DNA of 64,000 nucleotides from Mariprofundus aestuarium. GTDB taxonomy: Bacteria > Pseudomonadota > Zetaproteobacteria > Mariprofundales > Mariprofundaceae. Position 1 is the first letter of the stretch. Each line of letters starts with the position of its first letter. Shown piece by piece: positions 33,614-43,465 of the stretch. The translations under genes and the position numbers were made by a program. The notes under the pieces are model-generated. The model saw nothing but the letters and a program-made list of their open reading frames with translations, had not been told where the DNA came from and did no database searches. The DNA is taken from assembly GCF_002795805.1 (NCBI RefSeq), contig NZ_CP018799.1, positions 1,109,001 to 1,173,000 of the forward strand, read 5' to 3'.

Positions 33614-34723
33614 ATGCCCTGGAGCAACAACGATAATAATCAGAATCAGAACCCGTGGGGCCAGCGTCCCGGTGGTGGAGGTGGAAACCAAACCCCTCCC
33701 GATCTCGATGAGGTGATTCGTCGCCTGCAGGAGCGCTTTGGCGGCTTCTTCGGTGGTGGCAGTGGTGGAGCCGGTGGAACCGCTGGTCCAGGTCTAAGCA
33801 AAGGCATGCTCTCCGGTGTGCTGGCAGCAATTCTTCTGTTCTGGGGGCTGACCGGTTTTTATATGGTGGCTGCCGATGAGGAGGCCGTAGTTCTCCGTTT
33901 TGGTAAACATGTGGCGACCAAAGGCCCTGGCCTGAACTGGGCGATCCCATATCCGGTTGAAACCGTTGAAAAACTTCCGGTGACGCGTGTTCAGCGTCTG
34001 GAGATCGGTTTCCGTCAGTTCGCTGATGGCGCGATCCGCAAGCGTGCCAATGAGTCACTGATGCTGACCAAGGACGAAAACATCGTCGATATCTCTTTCA
34101 TTATTCAATATAAGATTAAGAGTGTTGAGGATTTCCTCTTCAATATCGACAGCGCTACCAAAACTGTGCGCGATGTGGGTGAGTCCGCAATTCGTGAAGT
34201 GATCGGTCGCACCTTGATTGATGATGTGCTGACTACCAAGAAAGCGGAAGTTGAAGTCGAGACCCAGACTCTGATTCAGCAGATTCTCGATGGTTATCAG
34301 GCCGGTATCTCGGTTAGCACAGTGAAGCTGCAGGATGTGCAGCCACCTGAACGTGTGATCAAAGAGTTCAAGGACGTGGCTTCTGCACGTGAGGATCGCG
34401 AGCGTGCCAAGAATGAGGCTCAGGCCTATGCCAACGATATTATTCCTAACGCCCGTGGTGAAGGTAAGAAGATGGTTCTTGATGCCGAAGCCTATGGCAA
34501 GGCTGTGGTTGAGCGTGCCAAGGGTGAAGCTGATCGTTTTGAAAGCATCCTGACTGCATACAAGCTGGCACCTGAAGTGACCCGCAAACGTCTCTACATG
34601 GATACCATGGAAGATGTGTTGAGCCGTGCTGACAAAATCATTATTGATGGCGCTGTAGCAGGCAAGGTGTTGCCGTATCTTCCACTCGACCGAGTGAGTA
34701 ACAAGGTGGAGGTGAAGAAATGA
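33614..34723 (+). CDS. hflK: HflK, membrane protease regulator
   Basis: 369 residues. A Gly/Asn/Pro-rich cytoplasmic N-terminus (about 1-50) precedes one membrane helix (about 60-80), the SPFH/band-7 domain (ADEEAVVLRFGK onward) and a coiled-coil region (ASAREDRERAKNEAQAYAND). The start has GGAGG upstream. HflK and HflC form a cage around the FtsH protease. It overlaps hflC by four bases. Confidence 0.96.
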   Translation: MPWSNNDNNQNQNPWGQRPGGGGGNQTPPDLDEVIRRLQERFGGFFGGGSGGAGGTAGPGLSKGMLSGVLAAILLFWGLTGFYMVAADEEAVVLRFGKHVATKGPGLNWAIPYPVETVEKLPVTRVQRLEIGFRQFADGAIRKRANESLMLTKDENIVDISFIIQYKIKSVEDFLFNIDSATKTVRDVGESAIREVIGRTLIDDVLTTKKAEVEVETQTLIQQILDGYQAGISVSTVKLQDVQPPERVIKEFKDVASAREDRERAKNEAQAYANDIIPNARGEGKKMVLDAEAYGKAVVERAKGEADRFESILTAYKLAPEVTRKRLYMDTMEDVLSRADKIIIDGAVAGKVLPYLPLDRVSNKVEVKK

Positions 34724-35592
34724 GCCCGAAACAGACCCTGATTGCAATTGTAGCGGTGGCAGTGGCCACCATCATCGGCATGAGTGCATTTGTTGTGGAT
34801 CAGCGTGAACAGGCGCTGGTGCTGCAGTTTGGTAACCCCAAGGATGTTGTGAAGGAAGCAGGCCTGCATTTCAAACTGCCATGGCAGAGTGTGGAGACTT
34901 TCGATTCCCGCCTGCTGGAAAGCGATGTGCCGCCCAACGAAGTGATCACCAAGGATAAGAAATCGATCCTAGTGGATAACTATGCCCGCTGGCGCATTAC
35001 CGATCCGCTGAAGGTTTATCAGGTAGCGCGTACCCAGACAGGCGTAGCTGCCCGTATGGATGACGTGGTTCGTGGTAAGGTGCGTGAGGTGCTGGGCCAG
35101 CATACGCTGCATGAGATTGTTTCAGGTGGTGATAAAGAGAACCTTCGTGTTGAGCTGATGCAGTCGATTCGAGATCGTGCCGATGAGGGCGTGAAAGATT
35201 ACGGCATTACCATTATCGATGTGCGCATCAAACGCGCTGATCTGCCGCAGGAGAACTCGGAAGCTGTATTCCAGCGTATGAAGGCTGAGCGTAACCGTAT
35301 TGCCAAGGAGTATCGCTCCGAGGGTGAAGAGGCTGCCAAAGAGATTCGTGCAACGGCTGAAAAGACTCAGAAGACTATTCTGGCTGAGGCCTATAAGCAG
35401 TCCGAAATTCTCCGTGGTAAAGCCGATGCTCTGACTACGGCGATCTATGCGAAGGCTTATAACAGGGATCCTAAGTTCTACGCATTTACCCGTTCGCTTG
35501 AGGGGTATCGCAACTCCATTGATGAGAATACGCGTCTGGTGATTTCACCTGACTCCGAGTTCTTCAACTTCTTCCAGCAGTCACGACAGTAA
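34720..35592 (+). CDS. hflC: HflC, membrane protease regulator
   Basis: 290 residues. An N-terminal membrane helix (about 7-25), the SPFH domain (VDQREQALVLQFGNP) and a long coiled coil (RNRIAKEYRSEGEEAAKEIR). The ATG overlaps the hflK stop and has GGAGGTGAAG before it. It partners HflK in controlling FtsH. A small DUF2065 gene follows 28 bases later. Confidence 0.96.
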   Translation: MSPKQTLIAIVAVAVATIIGMSAFVVDQREQALVLQFGNPKDVVKEAGLHFKLPWQSVETFDSRLLESDVPPNEVITKDKKSILVDNYARWRITDPLKVYQVARTQTGVAARMDDVVRGKVREVLGQHTLHEIVSGGDKENLRVELMQSIRDRADEGVKDYGITIIDVRIKRADLPQENSEAVFQRMKAERNRIAKEYRSEGEEAAKEIRATAEKTQKTILAEAYKQSEILRGKADALTTAIYAKAYNRDPKFYAFTRSLEGYRNSIDENTRLVISPDSEFFNFFQQSRQ

Positions 35593-35620
35593 ATAGATTC
35601 GGATAGCAGGAGCCTGCTTC

Positions 35621-35806
35621 ATGGATGATCTCTGGGCCGCTTTAGGTCTGGTGCTGGTGATAGAGGGGGCGTTTTACGCCCTCTTTCCTCAGGGTATGAT
35701 CGATATGATGCGCCGGCTTCCAGAGATCTCACCGCGTACACTTCGCGTTACAGGTCTCATTGCCATTACCATCGGATGGCTGGTGGTTCGCCTCGTTCGG
35801 AGTTGA
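35621..35806 (+). CDS. DUF2065 membrane protein
   Basis: 61 residues with two hydrophobic segments (about 6-24 and 42-60) and the MMRRLPEISPRTLRVTGL loop of DUF2065 proteins. The ATG follows AGGAGCC. These small proteins commonly lie just after hflC in proteobacteria, as here; the function is unknown. Confidence 0.88.
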   Translation: MDDLWAALGLVLVIEGAFYALFPQGMIDMMRRLPEISPRTLRVTGLIAITIGWLVVRLVRS

Positions 35807-35860
35807 GGGTGCCACCTCTGCTGGTGTTGTCATCGACAAGGCTATGCCTGATTGATAGAC

Positions 35861-36904
35861 CTATAACTCGTTTAGTTTACTCATGATCTGCAGCTGGTTC
35901 TTCTCAGCATAGGCGATAAGGGTGTTGCGCAGTGGGGGATGGGCCTCAACAACATTCCTGAATGCGTTATAGGGGATTCTGACGACAGTAACGTTGCTAT
36001 TGGCAATCATGTCGGCTGGGCAGCCCTGTATATGGACAGCTTCGGATTCGCCGATCAGGGAGCCCGGACCCAAGGTCTTCAACTCCTTAAATATTCCCTT
36101 TCCCAGCAGCTGGAAATGGGCACTCCCTTTTGCCACGAGATCGACGTGATCAAGCTTTTCACCCGCCTTGTGAATCGTCTCACCAGCGGCGTATTGCCGG
36201 GTGTGACTCTGTTCAGCCAGATCTTTGCGCATATTCAGCGGCACATTCTGGAGCAGAGGTGATGATGATATTCTGGCATTGATAAGGCGCGAAGCGGACT
36301 TTTGCTGCAGGGCAATTTTCAGGCTCGGGTTTTTCTCCAGTGCGGCCAGTATTTTTTTGCGCGGCAGCTTGGCAACTATGGAGTCCTTGTTGGCAACGAT
36401 ATCCGACTTGTGAGGCCCGGGATTGAAGAGATAGCTCTCACCGACCACGTTACCTAAGGTGATAAGATTCAGCAGTACGGGTTTGCCATCGCTACTCCAG
36501 ATGAACTCGGCAAGCTCGCCTTCACAAACGAGGTAAATGGTCTCCTCATGCTCTCCGCGTTGAATCAGGTGGTGCCCCTCTTTGACCTTGTGCTGGTGCA
36601 GGCGCAACCACAGGCTGTTTTGCATCGTGGTCGGCAGCAGTTTGTCAATCCTGTCATCATTAGGATCAATGCCGTTGCGAATACGTCCGATTTGCGGGAA
36701 TGTAGTGGCCAGGGTGTTGGCCTGTTTGTGTTCCCCCCTGTTAACCAGAAGGGTATGCAGGTGGCGTAGAACCTCGGCAGCAGTTGTCTGCTTGTTCTCT
36801 ATAAGCAGCAGTTCTGCATATTTCCTCAGATATGCCTCATTATCCGGGTAGAGTTTTACCAGATCGGCATATGCGTTGAGTTGATTGTTCTGATCGATAG
36901 ACAT
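35861..36904 (-). CDS. Protein with two cyclic-nucleotide-binding-like domains
   Basis: 347 residues. An N-terminal helical region (about 1-85, TPR-like) precedes two CNB-type beta-roll domains (about 95-205 and 215-325). The first has GEHEETIYLVCEGE and VVGESYLF, the second AAGETIHKAGE and LIGESEAV. The phosphate-binding arginine typical of cAMP sites is not clearly present, so another ligand or none may bind. There is no HTH domain, so it is not a CRP-type regulator. Transcribed alone. Confidence 0.82.
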   Translation of the reverse strand: MSIDQNNQLNAYADLVKLYPDNEAYLRKYAELLLIENKQTTAAEVLRHLHTLLVNRGEHKQANTLATTFPQIGRIRNGIDPNDDRIDKLLPTTMQNSLWLRLHQHKVKEGHHLIQRGEHEETIYLVCEGELAEFIWSSDGKPVLLNLITLGNVVGESYLFNPGPHKSDIVANKDSIVAKLPRKKILAALEKNPSLKIALQQKSASRLINARISSSPLLQNVPLNMRKDLAEQSHTRQYAAGETIHKAGEKLDHVDLVAKGSAHFQLLGKGIFKELKTLGPGSLIGESEAVHIQGCPADMIANSNVTVVRIPYNAFRNVVEAHPPLRNTLIAYAEKNQLQIMSKLNEL

Positions 36905-37042
36905 CTCTGGCTGACACTCCCTGAACTGCCTTTATTCTAGCTCGTATTTTTCATGAGATCACGGCCGGATTACAAATCTGAGGAAAAGGCTTCGCATTTG
37001 GGAGGCTGGATAATTAGTGTTACGAGCCTGTGGAGGATTTGC

Positions 37043-37297
37043 ATGGCCCTGATGATTACCGATGACTGTATCAACTGTGCGGTTTGCGAGCCGGAGTGCC
37101 CAAATCTGGCTATTTTTGAAGGTGAGGAGATTTTCGAGATCGATCCGGATCGCTGCACCGAGTGTGTGGGCCATTTCAATGAGCCGCAGTGCCAGCTCGT
37201 CTGTCCTGTCGACTGCATTCCAGAGGATCCGGACCGTGTCGAATCACAGGAGGCTTTGCAGGTGAAATACGAGAAATGGATCGGAGAGAGTGCGTGA
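37043..37297 (+). CDS. YfhL-type 2[4Fe-4S] ferredoxin
   Basis: The ATG at 37043 has GGAGG before it and gives 84 residues. Two clusters are expected: CINCAVCEPECP and CTECVGHFNEPQCQLVCPVDC, with the longer loop between the first and third cysteine of the second set that is typical of YfhL/Allochromatium-type ferredoxins. It carries low-potential electrons; partner unknown. It overlaps gmk by four bases (GTGA). Confidence 0.9.
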   Translation: MALMITDDCINCAVCEPECPNLAIFEGEEIFEIDPDRCTECVGHFNEPQCQLVCPVDCIPEDPDRVESQEALQVKYEKWIGESA

Positions 37298-37842
37298 GCG
37301 GCCGTCTGTTTATTGTTTCGGGACCATCGGGTGCAGGAAAATCGAGCCTTTGCGCAGCTCTACTGGAGCGCTGCCCGCAACTCCAGCTCTCAATATCTTG
37401 CACGACAAGGAGTCCGCGCCCGGGCGAAGAGAATGGACGCGAATACCACTTCCTCTCCACATCTGAGTTTAAGGTGCAGTGTGATGCGGAAGGATTCCTG
37501 GAGTGGGCAAATGTGCATGGCAATATGTACGGAACTCGCCAGTCCGATGTTGAGGCCATCATGCAGGCAGGTCGTGATGTGCTGCTTGAGATAGATTGGC
37601 AAGGGGCGGCACAGGTGGCCAAAAAGATACCTTCCGCCATTCGCGTGTTTATTTTACCACCTTCTCTGGAGGCGCTGAGAAATCGCCTGACCTCGCGTGG
37701 GCAGGATGATATGGCAATCATAGAGCGCCGCATTGCAGCTGCAGAAGAGGAGATGGAGCATGCGCCAGAAGCGCAATTCCAGGTCGTCAATGATGATTTC
37801 GACCTTTCGTTGCAGCGTTTGCAGGAAATTTTTCAGGACTGA
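37294..37842 (+). CDS. gmk: Guanylate kinase
   Basis: About 182 residues from the GTG at 37294, placed by a GGAGAGAG site and the normal N-terminus before the P-loop SGPSGAGKSS; longer frames overlap the ferredoxin. The GMP-binding region SCTTRSPRPGEENGREYHF and LLEIDWQGA are present. It converts GMP to GDP. It lies upstream of rpoZ-spoT in a common proteobacterial order. Confidence 0.95.
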   Translation: MSGRLFIVSGPSGAGKSSLCAALLERCPQLQLSISCTTRSPRPGEENGREYHFLSTSEFKVQCDAEGFLEWANVHGNMYGTRQSDVEAIMQAGRDVLLEIDWQGAAQVAKKIPSAIRVFILPPSLEALRNRLTSRGQDDMAIIERRIAAAEEEMEHAPEAQFQVVNDDFDLSLQRLQEIFQD

Positions 37843-37989
37843 TTACTGCTGTCAGCGGCACTGCATGCGGAATATTGCATCACACTAGTCAAGGATTCAT
37901 AAAGCTGTCTCAATTTAAACAGACCGCGATGGTTGCAATTTGTGCGGTCACTTCTAGGTTTGTGACATTGTTTGTTTGGAGGTAGCCGT

Positions 37990-38247
37990 ATGGCCCGCGT
38001 AACAGTAGAAGATTGCATTCGTTATTATCCGAATCGCTTTGAAATGGTTCATCTTGCAGGTAGGCGCGCAAGGCAGTTGCTTAACGGTATGCCTTCAATG
38101 CTGGAGGTTGAAGAGAACGACAAACCTTCCGTCCAGGCGCTGCGCGAGATGGGTGATGGTTATGTCTCCTGGGAAGTTCTCTTTGAACAGGATGATGTGG
38201 AACGTCGTCGTCTGGATCAGTTTGACGATGAAGAGGTTGAAGGCTGA
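37990..38247 (+). CDS. rpoZ: RNA polymerase omega subunit
   Basis: The ATG at 37990 has TTGGAGG before it and gives 85 residues starting MARVTVEDCI, the omega signature, with the PNRFEMVHLAGRRARQL helix. It stabilises RNA polymerase and forms part of the ppGpp site. The 147 bases before it have no gene and may hold a promoter. spoT follows. Confidence 0.95.
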   Translation: MARVTVEDCIRYYPNRFEMVHLAGRRARQLLNGMPSMLEVEENDKPSVQALREMGDGYVSWEVLFEQDDVERRRLDQFDDEEVEG

Positions 38248-38294
38248 TTTATGCTTCGGTTTGCGATCTCCTGAACTCTTTTCATCATTAAGTT

Positions 38295-40439
38295 GTGAGT
38301 CGCATATTTGAAATTACAGAACAAGTTGCATCGTATGCTCCGAAGGCCGATCTTGATCTAATCAATCGCGCCTATGTTTTTGCTGCCCATGCCCATGCCG
38401 GGCAGGTGCGCAATTCCGGTGAACCATATATTGTCCACCCACTTGCCGTAGCCGATATTCTTGCCAGCCTTGGCATGGATGAATCGACTATAATCACAGC
38501 ACTGCTTCATGATACCGTCGAGGATACCAGTGTATCGCTGGAGGAGGTGGCACATCATTTCGGTGAGGATGTGGCACGGCTGGTTGATGGTGTCACCAAG
38601 ATCGGCCAGATCCACTTCAACTCAAAGGAACACAAGCAGGCTGAAAATTTCCGTAAAATGATCCTGGCTACGGCCAAGGATCTACGTGTGCTGATCGTGA
38701 AGCTTGCCGACCGGTTGCACAACATGCGCACGCTTGGCTTTATGCGTGATGAGAAACGCAAGGCGATTGCTGCGGAGACGATCGAGATTTATGCGCCGCT
38801 GGCACACCGTCTCGGTATCCACTGGATCAAGCAGGAGATGGAAGACCTCGGTTTCTCCTACCTTGAGAGCGATGCCTATAAGTCACTGCTAGGTGAGATG
38901 GCTGGGCGACTTGAGGGACTCAACCATACCCGTGAAAGGCTTGAGAGCATTATTCAGGAGGCGTTGCAACGGCAGGGGTTAAAAGCCCGTGTTCAGGGCC
39001 GTATGAAACATCTCTACAGCATCTATGAGAAGATGCAGCGCAAGCATGTTGATTTTGATGAGATTTTCGATCTGGTGGCGTTCCGCGTCATTGTGGATGA
39101 TATGCAGACCTGTTATCAGGCGCTGGGCGTTGTGCACAGCCTCTATCGCCCGGTTCCGGGCCGCTTCAAGGATTACATCGCTCTGCCCAAACCCAATGGT
39201 TATCAGTCACTGCATACGACCGTGATCGGGCCTGAGAATTTTCGTATTGAGGTGCAGGTTCGCACCGAGGCGATGCACTCCTATGCCGAGGATGGCGTTG
39301 CCGCTCACTGGGCCTATAAAGAGGGGGCTAATAAGGCAAGCGGAGAGGGCGAGAGCTTCAAGTGGCTCAAGCAGTTGACCGAGCTGTTGCAGGATGCTGA
39401 GAACCCGAGTGAATTTCTGGAGAATGTGCGCCTCGACCTGTTTGTGCAGGAGGTGTACGTATTCAGTCGCGATGGCGATATCTTCCCGTTGCCGCGTGGG
39501 GCAAGGCCGCTCGACTTCGCCTATTCGGTACATACCGATATTGGTCACCACTGCATCGGCGTACGCATTAACGGTGAAATGGCAGATTTCTCGACCCGCC
39601 TTAGAAATGGCGATTCGATCGAGATTATGACCAGCCCTGACCAGACTCCAAGCCGACAGTGGCTACAGTATGTCAAAACGCCACGTGCGCGCCATTCGAT
39701 CCGGCAGTGGTTCAGAAGGCAGGAGCGTGGAACCTGCATCCGCATGGGCGAAAAGATTCTTAAGGAGTCGATTGGCAAAAAAGATTTAGGCAAGGATGTT
39801 CTGAAACGTCTGGAATGTGCTGATATGGAGGTCTTGAAAGTTCATCTTGGCCGTGGCGATATTCCGATTCATACACTGCTGGATGCAGTGGATCAGGAGC
39901 AACGCAAGCTTCCATTAAAGTTGAAGGGCTTCAAGCGTTCACAGATGCAGCCTGCCGAATGCTGTCATCCAATTCCAGGCGATCCGGTACTCGGGCAGTT
40001 CAGCTCTGGTTCAGGTATGATTCTGCATCATCGGAAGTGCACTGAAGTTTCCGATATGGAAAACAAGGACTGGCTCGAAGTGGAGTGGGCGGCACAACCG
40101 GGCCAGCTGTTTCAGACTGGCATAGAGGTGCGTGCCCATAATGAACGCGGCATGCTGGCAATGGTGACCAAGAGTATTGCTGATGCCTCCTCGGGTATTG
40201 AAGACATGAGGTTGAAACAGCGCGGCGGTGAGATGACGGAGCTCCTGCTTCTTGTTGAGGTGGAGGACCGTAAGCATCTGGCAGCAGTGCTGCGCTCACT
40301 CCGATCGATAGAAGGGGTCGCTAGCGTAAGTCGTCGCAATCAGGTGGGGCTGGGTGAAAATAAGAAGAGTTCATCACGTGCCCTTGGTGAAACGCTGCGT
40401 GACTTCTTCAGCAGAAAATCATCTACAACAAACAGATAA
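38295..40439 (+). CDS. spoT: Bifunctional (p)ppGpp synthetase/hydrolase
   Basis: 714 residues from a GTG with a poor ribosome site. The HD hydrolase domain has HPLAVADIL and LLHDTVEDT. The synthetase domain has GRMKHLYSIYEKM and KPNGYQSLHTTV. A TGS domain (IFPLPRGARPLDFAYSVHTD), a conserved zinc-finger-like region (PAECCHPIPGD) and a C-terminal ACT domain follow. It makes and degrades the stringent alarmone. It sits between rpoZ and ridA, as in many proteobacteria. Confidence 0.96.
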   Translation: MSRIFEITEQVASYAPKADLDLINRAYVFAAHAHAGQVRNSGEPYIVHPLAVADILASLGMDESTIITALLHDTVEDTSVSLEEVAHHFGEDVARLVDGVTKIGQIHFNSKEHKQAENFRKMILATAKDLRVLIVKLADRLHNMRTLGFMRDEKRKAIAAETIEIYAPLAHRLGIHWIKQEMEDLGFSYLESDAYKSLLGEMAGRLEGLNHTRERLESIIQEALQRQGLKARVQGRMKHLYSIYEKMQRKHVDFDEIFDLVAFRVIVDDMQTCYQALGVVHSLYRPVPGRFKDYIALPKPNGYQSLHTTVIGPENFRIEVQVRTEAMHSYAEDGVAAHWAYKEGANKASGEGESFKWLKQLTELLQDAENPSEFLENVRLDLFVQEVYVFSRDGDIFPLPRGARPLDFAYSVHTDIGHHCIGVRINGEMADFSTRLRNGDSIEIMTSPDQTPSRQWLQYVKTPRARHSIRQWFRRQERGTCIRMGEKILKESIGKKDLGKDVLKRLECADMEVLKVHLGRGDIPIHTLLDAVDQEQRKLPLKLKGFKRSQMQPAECCHPIPGDPVLGQFSSGSGMILHHRKCTEVSDMENKDWLEVEWAAQPGQLFQTGIEVRAHNERGMLAMVTKSIADASSGIEDMRLKQRGGEMTELLLLVEVEDRKHLAAVLRSLRSIEGVASVSRRNQVGLGENKKSSSRALGETLRDFFSRKSSTTNR

Positions 40440-40454
40440 AAAGGAAAATTAGAT

Positions 40455-40841
40455 ATGAGTTCAATCGAAATTATCCAATCGGACAGCGCTCCAAAAGCAG
40501 TGGGCCCTTATTCACAGGCTGTACTCTTCGGTGGGGTGCTCTATGCATCAGGCCAGATCGGGCTTGATCCTGAGGCAGGAAAACTGGTGAGTGACGATGT
40601 CGAGTCACAGGCGAGACAGGTAACTAAAAACCTGTCTGCAGTGTTGAGTGAGGCGGGAGCATCACTCAGTGATATTCTCAAGGTGAATATCTTCCTTACC
40701 GATATGGGAGATTTCCCGAGGGTAAATGAGATTTATGCAGCTTGGCTTGGTGAGCATCGTCCGGCCCGGGCTACTGTGGCGGTTGCTGCATTGCCGCTGG
40801 GGGCGAAAGTGGAGATGGATCTGATTGCTAGAATCGGTTGA
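40455..40841 (+). CDS. ridA: RidA, enamine/imine deaminase
   Basis: 128 residues, full length. It has the GPYSQAV segment, the substrate arginine in RPARATVAVAALP and the EMDLIA end. It clears reactive 2-aminoacrylate from PLP enzymes. AAGGAAAA lies before the ATG, and a strong terminator follows at 40881. Confidence 0.95.
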   Translation: MSSIEIIQSDSAPKAVGPYSQAVLFGGVLYASGQIGLDPEAGKLVSDDVESQARQVTKNLSAVLSEAGASLSDILKVNIFLTDMGDFPRVNEIYAAWLGEHRPARATVAVAALPLGAKVEMDLIARIG

Positions 40842-40880
40842 GAAGCCGGATCTGCCGATTTAACGCGCAATAACAAAACA

Positions 40881-40908
40881 AAAAGGGCGCCCATTCGGGC
40901 GCCCTTTT
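40881..40908. terminator. Bidirectional rho-independent terminator
   Basis: AAAAGGGCGCCC (40881-40892) pairs perfectly with GGGCGCCCTTTT (40897-40908) around ATTC, with A and T runs on the two sides. It separates the converging ridA and rpmB genes and can serve both. Confidence 0.93.
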
Positions 40909-40929
40909 TATAATTGAAAGAGTGGTAAA

Positions 40930-41121
40930 TCAGGCGGCTTTTTCGATCTTGCCGGAGCGCAGGCAGCTTGCGCAAACCTTAACCCTGCGGGGCTGACCTT
41001 CTACAACAGCACGTACCTGCATCAGGTTAGGCAGAAAACGACGACGAGTCGCATTATGCGCATGACTGACATTATTGCCGGCCATTGGACCTTTTCCACA
41101 TACTTCACAACGCTTTGCCAT
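40930..41121 (-). CDS. rpmB: 50S ribosomal protein L28
   Basis: 63 residues from the ATG at 41121 with GGAGG upstream; the longer open frame has no ribosome site. [12 protein letters not shown] and VCASCLRSG give two CxxC pairs, the zinc-containing form of L28. rpmG (L33) is not next to it. The 244 bases between it and recG are described with the hairpin at 41252. Confidence 0.95.
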   Translation of the reverse strand: MAKRCEVCGKGPMAGNNVSHAHNATRRRFLPNLMQVRAVVEGQPRRVKVCASCLRSGKIEKAA

Positions 41122-41251
41122 AACTAATACCTCCGAAAACGGGGCGCACTTTAGGTGAATGCATCCCGGCATTCAAGTAAAAAATGGAAGTTTTTTCAAA
41201 GCATTGAAATATCCCGCTATTTACCGTCCAGAACGCCAATCCTATAGCACA

Positions 41252-41276
41252 CCGACAGCGTAAGCGAGACTGTCGG
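41252..41276. repeat. Hairpin in the rpmB-recG gap
   Basis: CCGACAG (41252-41258) pairs with CTGTCGG (41270-41276) around an 11-base loop. It lies between the divergent rpmB and recG genes and is not followed by a T-run, so it is not a clear terminator. The rest of this gap shows no gene. Confidence 0.4.
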
Positions 41277-41365
41277 CGTAAGAGTGCCAACACCTTCAGC
41301 AGTGTGACTGTTTTCAATGAAGCCTTCCGGTTGAGCTAACCTCTTTGATCGTTCAAGATAAGGGC

Positions 41366-43384
41366 ATGTACGAAATTCTGGCCCAGCCGCTGACGCGCAT
41401 CAATGGTGTAGGTGCCACACTTGAAAAGCGCCTAATGGCTCGTGGCATCACCTGTCTTGGCGATCTGCTACTGCATCTGCCCAAGGAGTATGTCGATGAT
41501 CGCCATGTCGCTCTCATTGCCCAGTTGCAGGAGGGGGTGAGTTCGCGAATTGTCGGTCGTGTTGTCAGTAAACAGGCGCGTGGGTTTGGTCGCAACCGGC
41601 AGGTAATCATCAGGCTGGCGGATGAATCCGGCCAGATTTCCCTGAACTATTTCCATTCCGGTTATATGATGACCGATGCTCGCCTCTCTGAAGGGCGTGA
41701 GATATCCGTGCGCGGTGTGGCTGAGCGCTGGAATGGCTATTGGCAGATGAGTCATCCCGAATGGTGTGTGAGCGAATCATTTCATCCGGGCTTTCAGCCG
41801 GTTTATGCGAGCCTTGCAGGACTTGGTGGCAAACGGCTCGGCACCATGATCCGGCAGCTGCTCTCGATATTGCCTGCTTCGGCATGCAGTCCACTTGATG
41901 GACTTCTATCTGAGCAGTTTCATCTCCCCTCACTTTTGCAGGTATTCAAGCAGATTCACCATCCGGACGAACTCGGGCGCGACGCCCTGGAGCAGGCGGT
42001 GGGGCGGCTGAAGAGCGAAGAGATTATTGTTTACCTGCATCTGATGCGGCAGAAGAAACAGGCTGCGGTCTGTCCGGCTGTTGCCTTGGACAACGAGGAT
42101 AAGAGCAGGGCGCTGCTGAACGCTTTGCCTTTTCCGCTTACCGATGCGCAAACCTCCGCCTGCCACGATATCGCTATCGATCTTGAGTCTGGAAACCGCA
42201 TGCACCGCCTGTTGCAGGGTGATGTGGGGTCGGGAAAGACCTGGGTTGCGGCACTTGCCATGGCTAGGGCCGCAGGAAACGGGGCACAGGCTGCACTTCT
42301 GGCCCCAACTGAGGTGTTGGCCAATCAGCATGCCGAAACGCTGCAGGAGCTGTTTGAGCCGCTTGGGCTGGAGGTCGCGCTGCTTACCGGCAGCACCAGA
42401 GCCAAAGCACGCCGGGAGATGCTCAAGAGGCTGGCAAGTGGAGAGCTGAAGCTGATTGTCGGCACCCATGCGCTGCTGACTGAGGATGTGCAGTTTGAAC
42501 ATCTGGCGCTGGCGCTGGTGGATGAACAGCACCGCTTCGGTGTGCGTCAGCGTTGGGCTCTGACCGAAAAGAAGAATGAGAACAATGGTGCAGTTCACCT
42601 GCTTGGTATGACTGCTACACCGATTCCACGCTCCCTTGCATTGGCGCTCTACGGCGATATGGACCTCTCCATCATGCGTGGTATGCCGCCGGGCAGACTT
42701 CCTGTTGAGACGCGTGTGATCTCAGCAGAGAAGATGAAGCCGCTGGCTGATGGCATGCAGCGCATTCTCGATGTCGAGGGGCGCATCTACTGGATTGTAC
42801 CACGTATCGATGAAGATGAAGATGGTGTGTCGGTTGATCAGCGTGTTGAGCTGCTAAAAGGGTATTTCCCCGCAGCCAATGTAATCGGCTTGCATGGCCG
42901 GATGAAATCAAAAGATAAAAACAGTGCACTGGATGCATTTAGTTCGGGAGCATGCAAAATACTTGTCTCCACCACCGTGGTGGAGGTGGGTGTGAATGTG
43001 CCTGAAGCGCGCCTGATCGTGATCGAGCAGTCCGAATCCTACGGACTGGCGCAGCTGCATCAGCTCAGGGGGCGGGTAGGGCGCTCTGAGAAGCAGGGTT
43101 ACTGCATGCTGGTTGCAGGGGAGAAGGCTAGCGAGGCCTCGATGGTGCGATTGAAGAAGATGGTGAACACCCACGATGGTCTGGAGCTGGCAGAGGCCGA
43201 CCTGGCTATTCGTGGTGGTGGAGATGCAGTTGGTACCCGCCAACACGGTGAAGCCGGCTTCCGTCTTCTGGATATCTCCGAAGATGCAGTGCTGATTCGC
43301 CAGTGGCATGAGAGCCTGCCCGATTTCACCCCGGATGAAGCCATGCAACGCTTCTGGCGACCCTTCGCAGAATCAACTGATTAA
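41366..43384 (+). CDS. recG: ATP-dependent DNA helicase RecG
   Basis: About 672 residues from the ATG at 41366 (AAGG just upstream); a TTG at 41345 is in frame but less likely. The OB-fold wedge domain is followed by a superfamily-2 helicase with GDVGSGKT, DEQHRFG (DEAH variant), GMTATPIPRS and QLHQLRGRVGRS. RecG remodels stalled replication forks and branched DNA. It is transcribed alone and is followed by a 600-base gap. Confidence 0.96.
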   Translation: MYEILAQPLTRINGVGATLEKRLMARGITCLGDLLLHLPKEYVDDRHVALIAQLQEGVSSRIVGRVVSKQARGFGRNRQVIIRLADESGQISLNYFHSGYMMTDARLSEGREISVRGVAERWNGYWQMSHPEWCVSESFHPGFQPVYASLAGLGGKRLGTMIRQLLSILPASACSPLDGLLSEQFHLPSLLQVFKQIHHPDELGRDALEQAVGRLKSEEIIVYLHLMRQKKQAAVCPAVALDNEDKSRALLNALPFPLTDAQTSACHDIAIDLESGNRMHRLLQGDVGSGKTWVAALAMARAAGNGAQAALLAPTEVLANQHAETLQELFEPLGLEVALLTGSTRAKARREMLKRLASGELKLIVGTHALLTEDVQFEHLALALVDEQHRFGVRQRWALTEKKNENNGAVHLLGMTATPIPRSLALALYGDMDLSIMRGMPPGRLPVETRVISAEKMKPLADGMQRILDVEGRIYWIVPRIDEDEDGVSVDQRVELLKGYFPAANVIGLHGRMKSKDKNSALDAFSSGACKILVSTTVVEVGVNVPEARLIVIEQSESYGLAQLHQLRGRVGRSEKQGYCMLVAGEKASEASMVRLKKMVNTHDGLELAEADLAIRGGGDAVGTRQHGEAGFRLLDISEDAVLIRQWHESLPDFTPDEAMQRFWRPFAESTD

Positions 43385-43465
43385 GATCTTTTCTGTAGTC
43401 CTGAATTCGGGTTTATTCACACCCTTGTTTTGCTGTATCTGTTGAAACAGAAGGGATTGTAGTAG